Shown here: piece by piece, positions 10,268 to 20,930 of the stretch
Position numbering within the stretch: position 1 is the first letter of the stretch
How the letters are laid out: the number at the start of each line of letters is the position of its first letter
Origin: Cycas panzhihuaensis
Taxonomy: Eukaryota > Cycadophyta
DNA length: 64,000 bases
Direction of reading: 5' to 3'
NCBI GenBank assembly: GCA_023213395.1
Contig: CM041465.1
Span: 181,047,741 to 181,111,740 of the forward strand
Notes under the pieces: generated by a model
Seen by the model: the letters and a program-made list of their open reading frames with translations, nothing else
What the model was told of the DNA's origin: nothing
Database searches by the model: none
Made by a program: the position numbers and the translations under genes

Positions 10268-11132
10268 CTAAGATATGTATCTGGAGTAAATCCCAGCTAC
10301 AAATAGAAGATCTAGTTTAACGTTAGTGAGATAAATTAGGCTATCCACTAGTTGCCAATATAATGTAGGATCTACAGGTGCTACTTCCTCATTAAGTGAC
10401 AACTTTCTACCATTCTCCATAGGTGTAGGCGATGGTTTATAATCTTCCATTCTGAATCGCTGTAAAATGTTCCCAGTGTATCTGGCTTAGGAAATGAAGA
10501 TATGACCTAGTTGTTGCCACACCTCCATGTCTAAGAAATAATGGAGAAGTCTAAAATCTATTATTTTAAAGCTTCTCTTAAAGTCATCTTGGAGAACTTG
10601 TATCATCTTAGTGTTACTCCCAGTGATCACTAAGTCATCAACATACAATATAACAAAGACAACATGGTTGTCCCTAACTTTTATATACAAGTTAGGATCT
10701 AATGAGAATCGATGATATCCATGTCTCAAAAAATAATCATCAATTGTAAAGTATCATACTTTTGGGGCCCGTTTCAAACCATACAATGCTTTTTTGAGGT
10801 GACAGACCAAATGTTATTTTCCATGAATAATATATCTAGGAGGTTGCTCCAAATATACTTCCTCTTAAAGATCACCATTGAGAAAGGCATTTTTTTACAT
10901 CCATTTGATATATTGCCCACTTGCATTGAACAACCAAGGCCGATATTAACTTAATGGTATTCATGCTTGCTACAAGTGCGAATGTTTCATCATAATCAAT
11001 GTCTTTATTTTGCTTGAAGCTCTTGGCAACTAGTTGAGCCTTATGGTGTTCAATTAATCCATGAAATTGGAATTTGGCTTTGTACACCCATTTGCAGTTG
11101 ATTGTCTGTTTATTTTTAGGCAATTCTATCAA
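10268..11132 (-). pseudogene. C1 reverse transcriptase, broken
   Basis: Minus-strand pieces at 11,132-10,872, 10,729-10,487 and 10,450-10,268 give CKWVYKAKF, ARLVAK-like text (AQLVAKSFKQ), YQMDVK, then [21 protein letters not shown], and MEDYKPSPTPMENG. YVDD is the RT active site and is intact. Frameshifts separate the pieces, so no complete RT could be made. Family order and identity match C3 and C4. Confidence 0.8.
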
Positions 11133-11528
11133 ATCTCAAGTTCCATTCTTTTCAATAGATTAAATTCTTTCATCCATAGCAACTTTTCACTTTTCACTTT
11201 TACATGCCTCCTTAAAAATGGAAGGCTCATCAACACAAAGCACTTTAGCCATAAGTGCATAGTTAATAGATTGTTGCTACATTTTAGATGGACGTTTTCC
11301 TTTAATTACTTGATTGTCTTGTACTATTTGAATATAACATTTGGGTAGTTTCTCCGTGGATGTAATTTGGATATCAACATCCTAGGCCTGTAATGGTTGA
11401 TCAACAAGAGGGCTACCAAGGTCAAGTGGTGTTGTTAATGAAGATGGAGCAGAAGTAGACGAAGAAGCAACAGGAGCAGAAGATAAGCATAGTCTTGAAG
11501 ATTGTGAGGGAAGGAAATCCTCAGCAAT
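11133..11528 (-). pseudogene. C1 integrase-RT linker
   Basis: The Ser/Thr-rich spacer between integrase and RT is degraded here. Reverse-strand text resembles the 'PSQSSTPC...SSA' spacer of C3 and C4, interrupted by stops. Confidence 0.45.
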
Positions 11529-12532
11529 CTATTTGCCTTTGTCAAGAGAAATATGGATGGATGTTGGTTTCATCTCCTCATTATCTTCATCAAAGATTAC
11601 ATTTTTAAATATATGCATTTTTTTGATAGTGGGATCATACACTCTATATGCTTCATTGTTACTAAAATAACTAAGCAAAATGCATTTTAAACTTTTATTG
11701 TCTAATTTCTTTCTTCGTTGTTGGGGAATATGAATATAAGTAATGCACTCAAAAGTCTTCAAATAGCTTACAATTGGTTTTTTGCCAAACCAAGCTTCCT
11801 CTAGTGCCATATTGGTGACTGCGGTAGTAGGGTTCCTATTGGCTACATAAGCTACTATATGAAGTGCTTCAGCCCGATAAGAAAGAGGAAGCCCCTTAGC
11901 AGTCATCATTGCTTTTCTTTTGCTTGCTAAAATCCTGTTCATCCTCTCAACTACTCCATTTTGTTGGGGTGTATATAGAGCGGTGAGTTGCCTGTTGATC
12001 CCATGATTTCTACAAAATTGGTTGAACTCTCTCTTGAAGTAGATTCATCTCCATTATCAGATCACAATATTTTGGTGGGAAAATATGATCCATTTTCCAC
12101 AGCAAATTTGAATTGTTAGAACTTTTTCAAAGCCTCTGATTTGTGTTTGATGAAATAGACCAAAATTTTATGTGAAAAATCATCAATAAAAGTGATGTAG
12201 TACAAAGCTCCTTCAAGAGATGGTATGGACATGGGTTCACATAAATTTGTGCGTACCAACTACAAGGGTTGCGATGCACACCATGCTTTGTCTTTAGGAA
12301 AAGGCTCACGATGTTGTTTCCACATAATACACGTTTTATAAAGATTTTTGATGCAAAAATCTTTGGAAGTCGATATAGCATACTTCTAGTAAACATCAAT
12401 TTGATGTTGTCTAGGCTCAAGTGCCCTAGCTTGTTATGCCAAAGTTGCTCTTTGGTCAATGACCGTGAAACATATGCAGGAGAAATATCAAGTGTAATGT
12501 TTGAAGCATCCAATTTATAGAGTCTGTGGTCT
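11529..12532 (-). pseudogene. C1 integrase, broken
   Basis: Minus-strand ORFs at 12,513-12,127 and 11,942-11,529 encode LWHNKLGHLSLDNIK (GAG-pre-integrase), then the integrase C-terminal region RKAMMTAKGLPLSYRAEALH, NRNPTTAVTNMALEEAW and VYDPTIKKMH. The central catalytic segment is frameshifted: text at about 12,000-12,070 corresponds to the region around the DNGGEF motif. This is a Ty1/Copia integrase with several breaks. Confidence 0.75.
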
Positions 12533-12537
12533 TTATG

Positions 12538-13081
12538 TGAAAAGGGTTAATGTCACAAGGTCATTACATTAGTTGATTATTTCTAAAAAGGGTCTTAAGT
12601 GAACTTTAAATTAGATCACTTAAGTGAAATGCACTTTCATGTGCATTATGTGTAATTTTATTTCACCTAACTAATGCTCCCTCTCTCAATATAAAAGTAA
12701 AAGCTCAACAGAGGAAGCTCATTCTTACCTCCCTATTTTGTGAGAGCTACTTTCTTTCTCTCAAGTCTCTCTTCCTCCCATGTTTGTCTTTGTGTTTAAT
12801 ACATGGAGATGAAGGATAGATCCACTTTTTTCACTCTACTCATGTGACGGGATGCACCTAAGTCAACAATCTATGTGTTATCATTGTTGCTATTGTCATA
12901 TGCACAAAACAACTTCTCATCATCAAACTGATTGTTGTGGCTTTAATGGCCACCTCTGTATGCCCCCCTTCAATTTCCATGATAACCTCAACATACACCT
13001 AGATTCTCTCAAGTCTCTCTTGCTCCCATGTTTGCCTTTGTGTTTAGTGCATGGAGATAAAGGATAGATCCACTCTTTTCA
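12538..13081 (+). repeat. 5' LTR of A, chimeric
   Basis: 12,538-12,833 is a full LTR ending TTTTTTCA. It is followed by about 170 bp of minus-strand Copia protease sequence, then by a second LTR tail (about 13,004-13,081) ending CTCTTTTCA just before the PBS. The second tail is closer to the 3' LTR than the first tail is. Two LTR copies from different sites appear to have been joined. Confidence 0.7.
12834..13003 (-). pseudogene. Copia protease scrap inside the A 5' LTR
   Basis: The minus-strand translation contains DDEKLFCAYDN, a stop, IVDLGASRHMS. This is the Copia protease active-site region (usual VDSGASRHM), with D-L-G-A for D-S-G-A. It is a different copy from the protease of host C1 at about 20,640, so it was brought in with the LTR duplication. 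Confidence 0.7.
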
Positions 13082-13083
13082 TG

Positions 13084-13095
13084 TGGTATCAGAGC
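13084..13095 (+). promoter_or_regulatory. Primer binding site of element A
   Basis: TGGTATCAGAGC is the standard plant Copia PBS complementary to the 3' end of initiator tRNA-Met. It lies 2 bp after the LTR tail. Confidence 0.85.
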
Positions 13096-15027
13096 TTGCT
13101 TCCTTCATATTCCTCACTTGCACTTGCAATGGAGCCATCACTTCCTTCTCCTCCACAATCCATGTGGTGAAGGAGATTGTGAAAGTGGATTTTAAAATAT
13201 TTTCAAGTTATTATTATAGCATATTTTATATTGTTTGTTTTCCCTTTCTCTTTTGCAAGTTTGGAAACACAATACAAGGAGTTGTAAGGCCGAAGGATTC
13301 CAATCCTTTGGTGGCCATTCATGCTATCTCATTCTTCTTTTCTTTCCCCTCTTTTTATCCATTTAACAAGGGAAAATACTGCCGAAATTTTTCTAGATTT
13401 TAGAAGAATGATTGTAAGGGGAAGTTCTACCAACTTTTTCTAAAGAATTTCGAGCCATTTAAAATATCCATCATTGTATGCTCTCACCTTGCCCATATTA
13501 GGATCCTCGTGATCAAAAAATGATGGAAATTTCATATGGTATCATGTGTTAATGAGATATTAGTAAGCTGAAATTTCTATAGAAATAAAATTTGCTTGTT
13601 GAACTTCACAAGTCTGCAAAATTTTCTACAGAGTTCCAATTGATGTGATTCCAATTGTCAAAGATGAGGCTCTAAGTCTACTTTCCAGCACAAAAACCGA
13701 CACCCAATTTCGATGTCGTATGAGAAAGTTATTGATGTCTTAGTGAACAGCAATTATTTTTAGTAAGAATTCTAGAAAAATATAATCTCTTAACTTTGCA
13801 GGGCTACCAAAAACTTTCCAGAACTCATTTGGACCTAGTTCCACTTCCTGAAGATGAAGCTCTGAGTCTAGTTTGCAGCACAAAAACTGACACTCCATTT
13901 CGTCATCATGGGAAAAAGTTATTGCTTATTTAGCGAAGACTATTTTTTTGTATTTAAAAAAAAAAAGTGAAGAAATTTTCTTTCTTTTTATAAGGCTTAA
14001 AAGCCCATTGTAAAAGTGAGAAAAAATATCTGGATCGGAGCAATATCCAGTGTCCTCACTCACTTATTAGCATTGCATTTCAGCACTCCAAAATCACTTA
14101 AAGCAAGCACTCTAAAGAGACTCCAAGCAAGCATTCTATTTTCAGTTAAATGTATGTTTGATGCAATTTGATAGTCTTTTCACTCTTCATAGAAGGAACA
14201 CATCACATACGCTATTTTCTGCCATCTTGTGCATATTCACGCACTTGCCAAGGATGAGATACCTTGGTTGGCAGAATGTCGTGCCATAAAGGAGGTGTGG
14301 GTTTCAAATTGGGACTGGACTAAACCAGAATATTGGTGAGGTTTGGTTAGCCATACCATCGTGCCTCAATCAGGGATCATCCTGATAACCAACTGGGAAA
14401 ACTAAAACTTTAATATAAGATTAAAATATATCCGATCCAATATTCGTCATAGACATGGGTATGCACGTACCACTTTTTAGAGGAGGCATATAGTTGCTCA
14501 TTGGTAAACTGGGTGAGGATTGGGAGTATCTGAGCTCCGTTGTGACTTGGATTTCATCACCGAACACAATGGCGAGTATTGTTGGTGAAGGCCAACTTAA
14601 TCCTACTAAAAGCCTAAGCATGCCTTCAACAACCTCAACTAAATGTTGGACACAAGTTAGAGGTTATTGGGTTGATTACGCATCCTACATTTGAGTTTCA
14701 AGTTGTATACACCCAAGAATGTCAGCTTCTACATTGGCCTACAATCTTGTATATTGATCACTTACTTATTTGTAAAAAGTGATCCATAGTGTAATCATAA
14801 TCATAGTGCTTCTCATATTCCTGTTGCGTCAGGTTAATATTTGCCACAAGTGTTAGTGGTCAATTTTCATCATAGTGCTTCTTATATTCCTGCTACGTGA
14901 GGTTAATATTTGTCACAAGTGTTGGTGACTTTTCTCTAAGTTGCTCCCTTCATCTTTGAGCAACCATTCTCTCTTCTTCTTCCTTCCGCTGCACTACTAC
15001 ATTGCATCTCCCATTTGTAAACAGTGA
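13096..15027 (+). other. Long untranslated leader of element A
   Basis: No retroviral domain is present. Blocks at about 14,300-14,460, with 'ggtttggttagccatacc' and 'ctttaatataagattaaaat', recur at about 23,560-23,690 in element B. The leader is thus a shared family feature and not host sequence. Confidence 0.6.
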
Positions 15028-15112
15028 TTGGTCATTTATTACCATCACTTTTATAATCCCTTGTTCATTTCTTCCCTTCTCAAAAGACACGTCTTCATAG
15101 TTCAAGCAAAAT

Positions 15113-15882
15113 ATGAACTGCATTCTAAAAGGGAAAGAAAATTGGGACATGTGGTTCACTGGTGTCAGAAATGTTGCAAAGTACAAAGGTCTGTGGAGAG
15201 ATCACTTGCAACCTACACCATCTGTTGCAGCTATAGCTACCTCAGCTACTTCTGGAAGAGGTGCTCCAATTGCTCCCACTAAAGATGCAACTAAACGCCA
15301 ATGGGAACTTGATAATGATAAAATCCGTGCAGGGATACTACTTGTCACTGATTATTCCCTGCATAATCTCATTGATGAAGTTGTACATGATACAGCATGG
15401 AAAGTTCTTGAAGTTCTTAAGAAGAGCTTTGACACTAAATCAGACTTAGAAGATGAACAAATTGAAAATACAAAAAGGACACGCAAGTGAGACAATCAAT
15501 CTCCTTTGTCCAATCAAGCAAGCCATTGATAAAGATTTTAAAACTCAATGCATTACATGGGCTTTCTTGATTCAGTCATGTCTCCATATCCCAGACTACA
15601 AAAAATCTACTAGGAAGTATTCAATCTAGTGGCACTTTGAAGACCTTAAATTTTGAGGCTCTTGCTGATAAGTTCATTGAATTTGATAAGACCTTTGATA
15701 CCAACTTTGCCACTATATCAAATCCAGTTGATTCTACTTTCGAAGTGGAAGAAGATCTTTATTATACCAAAAATCAAGGTCAATACTCTTGCAGAGGTGG
15801 TAATTCACGTGGAAGAGGAAGAGGTAGACAACAAGGACAACGTCCTCTTGGTCAACAGGCTCCTCAACTCCAACAAAAATAG
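15113..15882 (+). pseudogene. Element A Gag
   Basis: The first ORF (15,113-15,490) begins MNCILKGKENWDMWFTGV, a Copia Gag N-terminus (UBN2-like, 'L.G..NW..W'), and includes LLVTDYSLHNL. After a frameshift the ORF at 15,637-15,882 carries the capsid end TLNFEALADKF and an Arg/Gln/Gly-rich basic tail. The zinc knuckle follows at about 15,985-16,030 as CQRCNRKGHYAKNC, in another frame. The closely similar Gag of element B lies at 24,190-24,702. Stops between the pieces make it non-functional as one protein. Confidence 0.75.
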
Positions 15883-15984
15883 TCTCAAGGCCAAGGCCAA
15901 AATAGTCAATCTGAACCTAGATCCAGTAATCAAAGACAATTCAACTAGCCCAATACTTCTTATCGGACTGGAAATCAAACAATT

Positions 15985-16482
15985 GTATGCCAAAGGTGTA
16001 ATAGAAAAGGACATTATGCCAAAAATTGCAAAACTACCACCAACAAACTACCAAGTTATCAACAACACCCTAGTGCACATAATGTTGATAATACTTCTTT
16101 TGAAGATGCTTTTGGTGGAACGCAATTTGCTCATGCACACCTTCAAAGAATTGGGACCACTTCATCAAATGTTGTTGATAGATCCACTAAGTATATTGAG
16201 GCTCATTGTGGCTATGCTTATTCACTTTTGCCTTCAGCACTTGGAGTTGCAAATAGTGCCACCTCAAATACTTCATCGTGGATCATGGATATTAGAGCAA
16301 CACAACACATGACTTGTCATCGCCAGTTCTTTCAAGATTTTGACTCTGAAATTCGTGGTGTTGTACACATGGCTGACAAATCATCTCAGCCAATCGAAGG
16401 ACTTGGAACTGTTTGCCTGAAACTCCCAGGCCTTCCAGATTTTACACTTGTTGATGTTTTATATATTCACGCTCGAGCGTAA
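15985..16482 (+). pseudogene. Element A zinc knuckle and protease
   Basis: A CX2CX4HX4C knuckle reads CQRCNRKGHYAKNC. The protease ORF at 16,228-16,482 contains SSWIMDIRATQHMT where active Copia proteases have WIxDSGATxHMT. The Ser-Gly of the catalytic D-S-G triad is Ile-Arg, so the protease is expected to be inactive. Capsid-proximal text between the two is frameshifted. Confidence 0.75.
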
Positions 16483-17346
16483 CACGCTCTCCCTGTCCAC
16501 CCTTGTCTCTCGCGGATTTGATCTGAGTGTAACTGCAAATAATCAAACTCTCTGTGTCATTTACCCTCTTTCAAATGCTGTGGTTATGATCAGAATTCTT
16601 GATGGCAAACTTTTTCACCTAACTGGCTCACCATCCTCTGAAGCCAACTATGTTGATGATAACTCTGCTTTTTCCATAACCCTGACTCCTCAAAAGTTGT
16701 TCCAAGCGGCCCTATGGCATGCTTGTATGGGCCATATCAAAATTGATCGTTTAAGAAAACTACATGCCACTCTTCCTGGTATGCCTAGGCTCTTCTCTAA
16801 GTGCTTCAAATGCGAAGCATGTATTATTGCCAAATCTCAAAGACAACCCTTTCCTCGTAGACAATGGAAATCTAGCCAACCTTTATAGCTCGTACACTCA
16901 GATATATCCGGTCCTATGCCCATCCCTTCTCTCAAACAGAAATGGTAGTATATAATTTTCATTGATGATTTTACCAAGAAAGTATGGGTTGCTTTTCTTG
17001 CAAAGAAAGATGAAGCTTTTTCTATGTTTCAAGCTTTCAAGGCTCGCGTGGAAAATGAATCTGGATTCAAGATCAAAATATTCAGGATTGACAATGGTGG
17101 CAAGTACACATTCAATGAGTTTGAATCGTACTTACGTCAACATGGAATCAAACATTAGACCATTGTTACAGATACACCATAGCAAAATGGAGTTGCCGAG
17201 CGCATGAACAGGACCATCATGAACATGACTCGTGCTATGTTGGTATATAAGAATGTCCCTGTCTATCTTTGGGCTGAAGCTATCTAGATTGCTGTGTATT
17301 GCATCAACACTATTAGTCCCTCCAAGCTCGACCCCCTCCACATGAA
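16448..17346 (+). pseudogene. Element A integrase, N-terminal and core
   Basis: The ORF at 16,448-16,888 encodes LWHACMGHIKIDRLRKL and CFKCEACIIAK, the HHCC zinc-binding and GAG-pre-integrase region. A stop after SSQPL precedes LVHSDISGPM with the first catalytic Asp. The second catalytic region reads IDNGGKYTFNEF. Further stops occur at about 17,155, 17,180 and 17,285. This is a full-length but multiply interrupted Copia integrase. Confidence 0.75.
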
Positions 17347-18540
17347 ATGTGGTATGGACAATCCCCCTCTATCTCCCGCTTCAAAATTTTTGGCTCTACT
17401 TGTTATGCTCACATTCTGGAGGAACATAGAAACAAGCTCCAAGATAGAGCCATCAAATGCATCTCTGTCAGATATCCTATAGACAAAAAGGGGTACAAGG
17501 TTTTGATACCTTCACAGCGTAAAATCATCATCACTAGAGATGTTATTTTTGTGGAGACTGAAAATCAATTACTCAGACTTGACTCCAAGACGCCTTCATA
17601 CCGATTTAATGATGCTACTGAATTTGATGTCCAAATTCCAAAATTTAGGGGGGGAGATACTCAACAGTTGCTCAAAATCTTGGAATCTAACAACAGAGCC
17701 CCGAAGGACACAAGTTGTGACTCCCAGCCAATGTGTACACATCCAACACCATCATTTGCGAACAGACAAGTTGACAAAGGCAAAGCCATAGCAGAAGGAT
17801 CATCTTCTCCAACATCTGTGGCTGGCCCATCTTCTCCAGCATCGTCAACTTCCTCTGTGCCGAACATTTCACATGATCCTTTTCAAGATCAAAACAAAGA
17901 CCAAAAGGCTGTGGAAATAAAAACCTCACTCCCAACTCGAGGTTTTCATGAAGCCTACCAGCTACACAAGGACATGCGACCATATGAGGTAGGCAAAACT
18001 GGCACTAAAAGTGCCCATAGAGCAAAGATGCATGAATCATTTTCCGTTGAACTTGAACCAACAGAACTGCACCTTGCTCTTAACGAAGAGCCCCTAATGT
18101 ACCAAGAAGTTGTAAAGCATGCAGCTTGGAGAAATGCCATGAACAAAGAGTACCAATCTCTTATCAAGAACAGTACATGGGAGCTTGTTGATCTACCACT
18201 TGGAAGAAAGGTAGTTCAAAATAAATGGGTGTTCAAAAACAAGTACAGATCAGATGGCACCCTAAAAAAACACAAGGCGAGGTTGGTAGCAAAAGGATTC
18301 ATGCAAAGGGAAGGCATCAACTACACTGAAATCTTTGCTCCTACAACCAAATGGCTTATAATTAGAACTCCTATAGCCTTGGCTGCTCAACAGGGTTGGA
18401 AAATCCACCAACTCGATGTTAAGACTGTATTTCTCAATGGAGACCTTAAAAAGAAATTTACATGGCTCAGCCAGAAGGATACGAGATTGTTGGTCAGGAG
18501 CATAAGGTTTGTAGGCTCAAAAAGTCCTTGTATGGCCTAA
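17347..18540 (+). CDS. Element A integrase C-terminus, linker and RT N-terminus (397-aa ORF)
   Basis: This is the longest open frame of element A. It starts in the integrase C-terminal domain (FGSTCYAHI, then RDVIFVETE), runs through a Ser/Pro-rich linker near residues 110-190 (SSPTSVAGPSS), and enters RT with [47 protein letters not shown] and HQLDVKTVFLNG. Intact elements encode the whole Gag-Pol as one polyprotein. Here the start is only the first Met after a stop. The ORF ends at 18,540 just after the [11 protein letters not shown] segment is broken by frameshift. Confidence 0.75.
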   Translation: MWYGQSPSISRFKIFGSTCYAHILEEHRNKLQDRAIKCISVRYPIDKKGYKVLIPSQRKIIITRDVIFVETENQLLRLDSKTPSYRFNDATEFDVQIPKFRGGDTQQLLKILESNNRAPKDTSCDSQPMCTHPTPSFANRQVDKGKAIAEGSSSPTSVAGPSSPASSTSSVPNISHDPFQDQNKDQKAVEIKTSLPTRGFHEAYQLHKDMRPYEVGKTGTKSAHRAKMHESFSVELEPTELHLALNEEPLMYQEVVKHAAWRNAMNKEYQSLIKNSTWELVDLPLGRKVVQNKWVFKNKYRSDGTLKKHKARLVAKGFMQREGINYTEIFAPTTKWLIIRTPIALAAQQGWKIHQLDVKTVFLNGDLKKKFTWLSQKDTRLLVRSIRFVGSKSPCMA

Positions 18541-18869
18541 AGCAAGCCCCTCGTGCTTAGTTTACCAAGTTGTCTAAAAGAATGAGGCAACTTGGATATG
18601 AGGTTTGTGACTATCAAGATATTGATGCAACATTATTCATCAAGCGCCAAAATGATAAAGTCACATACCTCTTAATCTTTGTGGATGATATGCTAATAAC
18701 AGGGACTAGTAAACAGGTAATCAACCAGCTGAAGAAGGACCTTGCTAAAACTTTTGAATTATTTGATGTCGGGTTGATGAAATATTACTTGGAAATTGAA
18801 GTAACTCAAAAGAACGGCAAAATATTTCTCCCAAGAAAAATATTTCAACTATCTTCTGACAAAGTTTAA
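18541..18869 (+). pseudogene. Element A RT C-terminal part
   Basis: The ORF at 18,570-18,869 gives CDYQDIDATLFIK and LLIFVDDMLITG. FVDD replaces the usual YVDD at the RT active site, a tolerated variant with both Asp present. GLMKYYLEIEV continues the thumb region. It is separated by a frameshift from the preceding 397-aa ORF and by another from RNase H. Confidence 0.75.
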
Positions 18870-18870
18870 G

Positions 18871-19620
18871 TTGGAAGGTGCTCAACCAGTGGATACACCT
18901 ATGGAGCCTAATATTAAACTCTCAGCTGATGGTAACACTAGGGAGACAGACGCAACACTCTACAGGCAACTTGAAGGTAGTCTCATCTATACTACCAACA
19001 CAAGGTCAAATATTGCACACTCTGTCGGCATTCTTGCAAGATTCATGGCAAATCCTAAACGGAATCATTGGCAAGCTGCAATACGAGTGTTGAGGTACCT
19101 AAAGACGACTAGCAAATATGGTCTGTTGTATGAACCCAATGCAGAATTTAAACTTTATGCATACACAGACTCAGACTTTGCCAGAGATAGACACAGGAAG
19201 ATCTACGTCTGGGTACGTAACATTTCTTAGAATAGTACCAATATCATGGAGATCTAGACGACAGAAGATAGTTGTAGACTCAACTGTCGAAGTTGAATAT
19301 ATTGCTGCTTCTGAGACAAGCAAGGAGGTGATATGGCTTTGAAAATTGTTGAAAACATTAAATGCCACCTAAACAAGTTCTACTAGCTTACATGTAGATA
19401 ATCAATCTACAATCCAAATGGCTAAAAATCTTGTATTTCATGATCGTACGAAACATATAAGTACGAAAGTCCACAAGATTAGAGAACTAGTTCATGATGG
19501 CACAATTCAACTGGAGTACTACCCCAAAGCAGATCAAGTGGCCGATATCTTCACGAAACCATTGAAGAGGGTAAAGTTTGAACAGTTCTGAAAGCAACTT
19601 GGCCTTAGGGCCTCCATCTC
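18871..19620 (+). pseudogene. Element A RNase H
   Basis: QPVDTPMEPN opens the connection region. LYRQLEGSLIYTTNTRSNIAHSVG, HWQAAIRVLRYLKTT and AYTDSDFARD (first RNase H Asp) follow. The next piece reads STSGYVTFL, ISWRSRRQKIV and STVEVEYIAASE, with a typical catalytic E, then reaches VKFEQF near the end. A frameshift near 19,225 and a stop at about 19,340 break it. Confidence 0.75.
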
Positions 19621-19664
19621 TGATTGATTGAAAAAGATGACAATAGGACCATCATACTCTGTCT

Positions 19665-19815
19665 CATTCGTGAAAACCCCTTGTGGGCGCAGAAGGACAA
19701 GAGTAAGTCTCTGTTCTATCCCATTCGTGAAAACCCCATGTGGGCGTGAAAGGATAAGGGCTGTATCATTTTGGAAAATCGGAACTTGTGAAAACCCGAA
19801 AGGGCATGGGGGTTG
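19665..19815 (+). repeat. Degenerate tandem repeat of about 60 bp after RNase H
   Basis: 'cattcgtgaaaacccc' followed by 'tgtgggcg' recurs at 19,665 and 19,723, with a weaker third copy near 19,787. It lies between the pol end and the polypurine tract of element A. Confidence 0.7.
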
Positions 19816-20060
19816 ACCAAATGGTATATAGAGACTCCGTAGATTTTAGCTACAAAATTCATTGCACTAATTGGCTATCTGAGTTCATTTAAAGAGTTGC
19901 CTGAGCCAGGTTAGTAGATTAGAAAATATGTGGGTTTTCTTCCCCATGAGGGTTTCCCACAAAAGTGTCATAGTAGTTTGTTTTGTAAGAGGCTCAAATG
20001 AAGACCTCATAGGATAGAATAAAATAGGATGAAATGACCTTCTACGATTAAGAGAGAGAT

Positions 20061-20346
20061 TGAAAAGGGTTAATGTCACAAGGTCATTACATTAGTTGAT
20101 TATTTCTAAAAAGGTTCTTAAGTGAACTTTAAATTAGATATGCACTTTCATGTGCATTCTGTGTAATTTTATTTCACCTAACTCTAATACTCCCTCTCTC
20201 AATATAAAAGTAAAAGCTCAATGGAGGAGGCTCATTCTTACCTCTCCATTTTGTGAAAGCTAATTTATTTCTCTCAAGTCTCTCTTGCTCCCATGTTTGC
20301 CTTTGCGTTTAGTGCATGGAGATGAAGGATAGATCCACTCTTTTCA
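20061..20346 (+). repeat. 3' LTR of element A
   Basis: 286 bp starting TGAAAAGGG and ending TTTTCA, with TTATG duplication following. It includes 'ctctctcaatataaaagtaaaag', a TATA-box region. It lacks about 10 bp present in the first 5' LTR copy. Confidence 0.8.
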
Positions 20347-20930
20347 TTATGACCAATGGAAAGGCAATCACTTGATCCTTTTTGTCACTGATTGTGTATT
20401 TCCCACCTCTGAACAATACACTCATCTGTTGTTTATCCAACTGACTAATAGATAGAAGACTTTTGTGCATTGAAGGCACCAAGTAAGTATCACTTGTGGA
20501 AAATGTTGAAGCACGGTGATTTAGAGAGTGGAAGGAGGCAATTTTGTCCACTCCAGATATCTATACGGTCTCATTATTGCCAAATGTAACTATTTGCCCT
20601 CTTCTTTCTTTGACATCGTAGAGCAAGTCCTCGTCACCAATCATATGACAAGATCTTCATGAATCAACAATCTAAGTGCTATCACTTTGTGTGGTGTGAT
20701 AAGCACAAAATAGTTTACCTTCATCATCGACAAACTAATTACTATGGCATTGGTTGCCACCTTTGAGTTTTCCCCTTCCTCTTTGACCTCCTCAAAACCC
20801 ACCCTGATTTGCTCTTTGAGGAGGCCGTTGTTGTTGCTATTGCTGTTGTTGTCTCTATTGTTGCTATTGTGGTCGGTGTTGCTGCTACTGTTGTATGTCA
20901 AACTGACATTTGCGGCACTCTAGTTGAATG
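20347..20930 (-). pseudogene. C1 protease, knuckle and pre-integrase, right part
   Basis: On the minus strand LVPSMHKSLLSISQLDKQQM and GKYTISDKKDQVIA are the segment before the integrase HHCC. VDS then a stop precede CHMI around 20,655, which is the protease active-site region with D-S kept and G lost to a stop. A Ser/Asn-rich knuckle-region spacer lies at 20,780-20,901. The insertion of element A at 20,346 cuts the frame. Confidence 0.75.

Larger units (their letters stand above)
12538..20346 (+). mobile_element. Copia element A, 7.8 kb, inserted in C1
   Basis: The 5' LTR starts TGAAAAGGGTTAATG at 12,538 and the 3' LTR (20,061-20,346) ends CTCTTTTCA. TTATG at 12,533-12,537 and 20,347-20,351 is the 5-bp target duplication. 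Host C1 coding sequence resumes on both sides. The PBS TGGTATCAGAGC is at 13,084-13,095 and a purine tract AGAGAGAGA precedes the 3' LTR. Gag, protease, integrase, RT and RNase H are in Copia order on the plus strand but broken. The 5' LTR is unusual, since it contains a 170-bp foreign block and a repeated tail. Confidence 0.85.
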
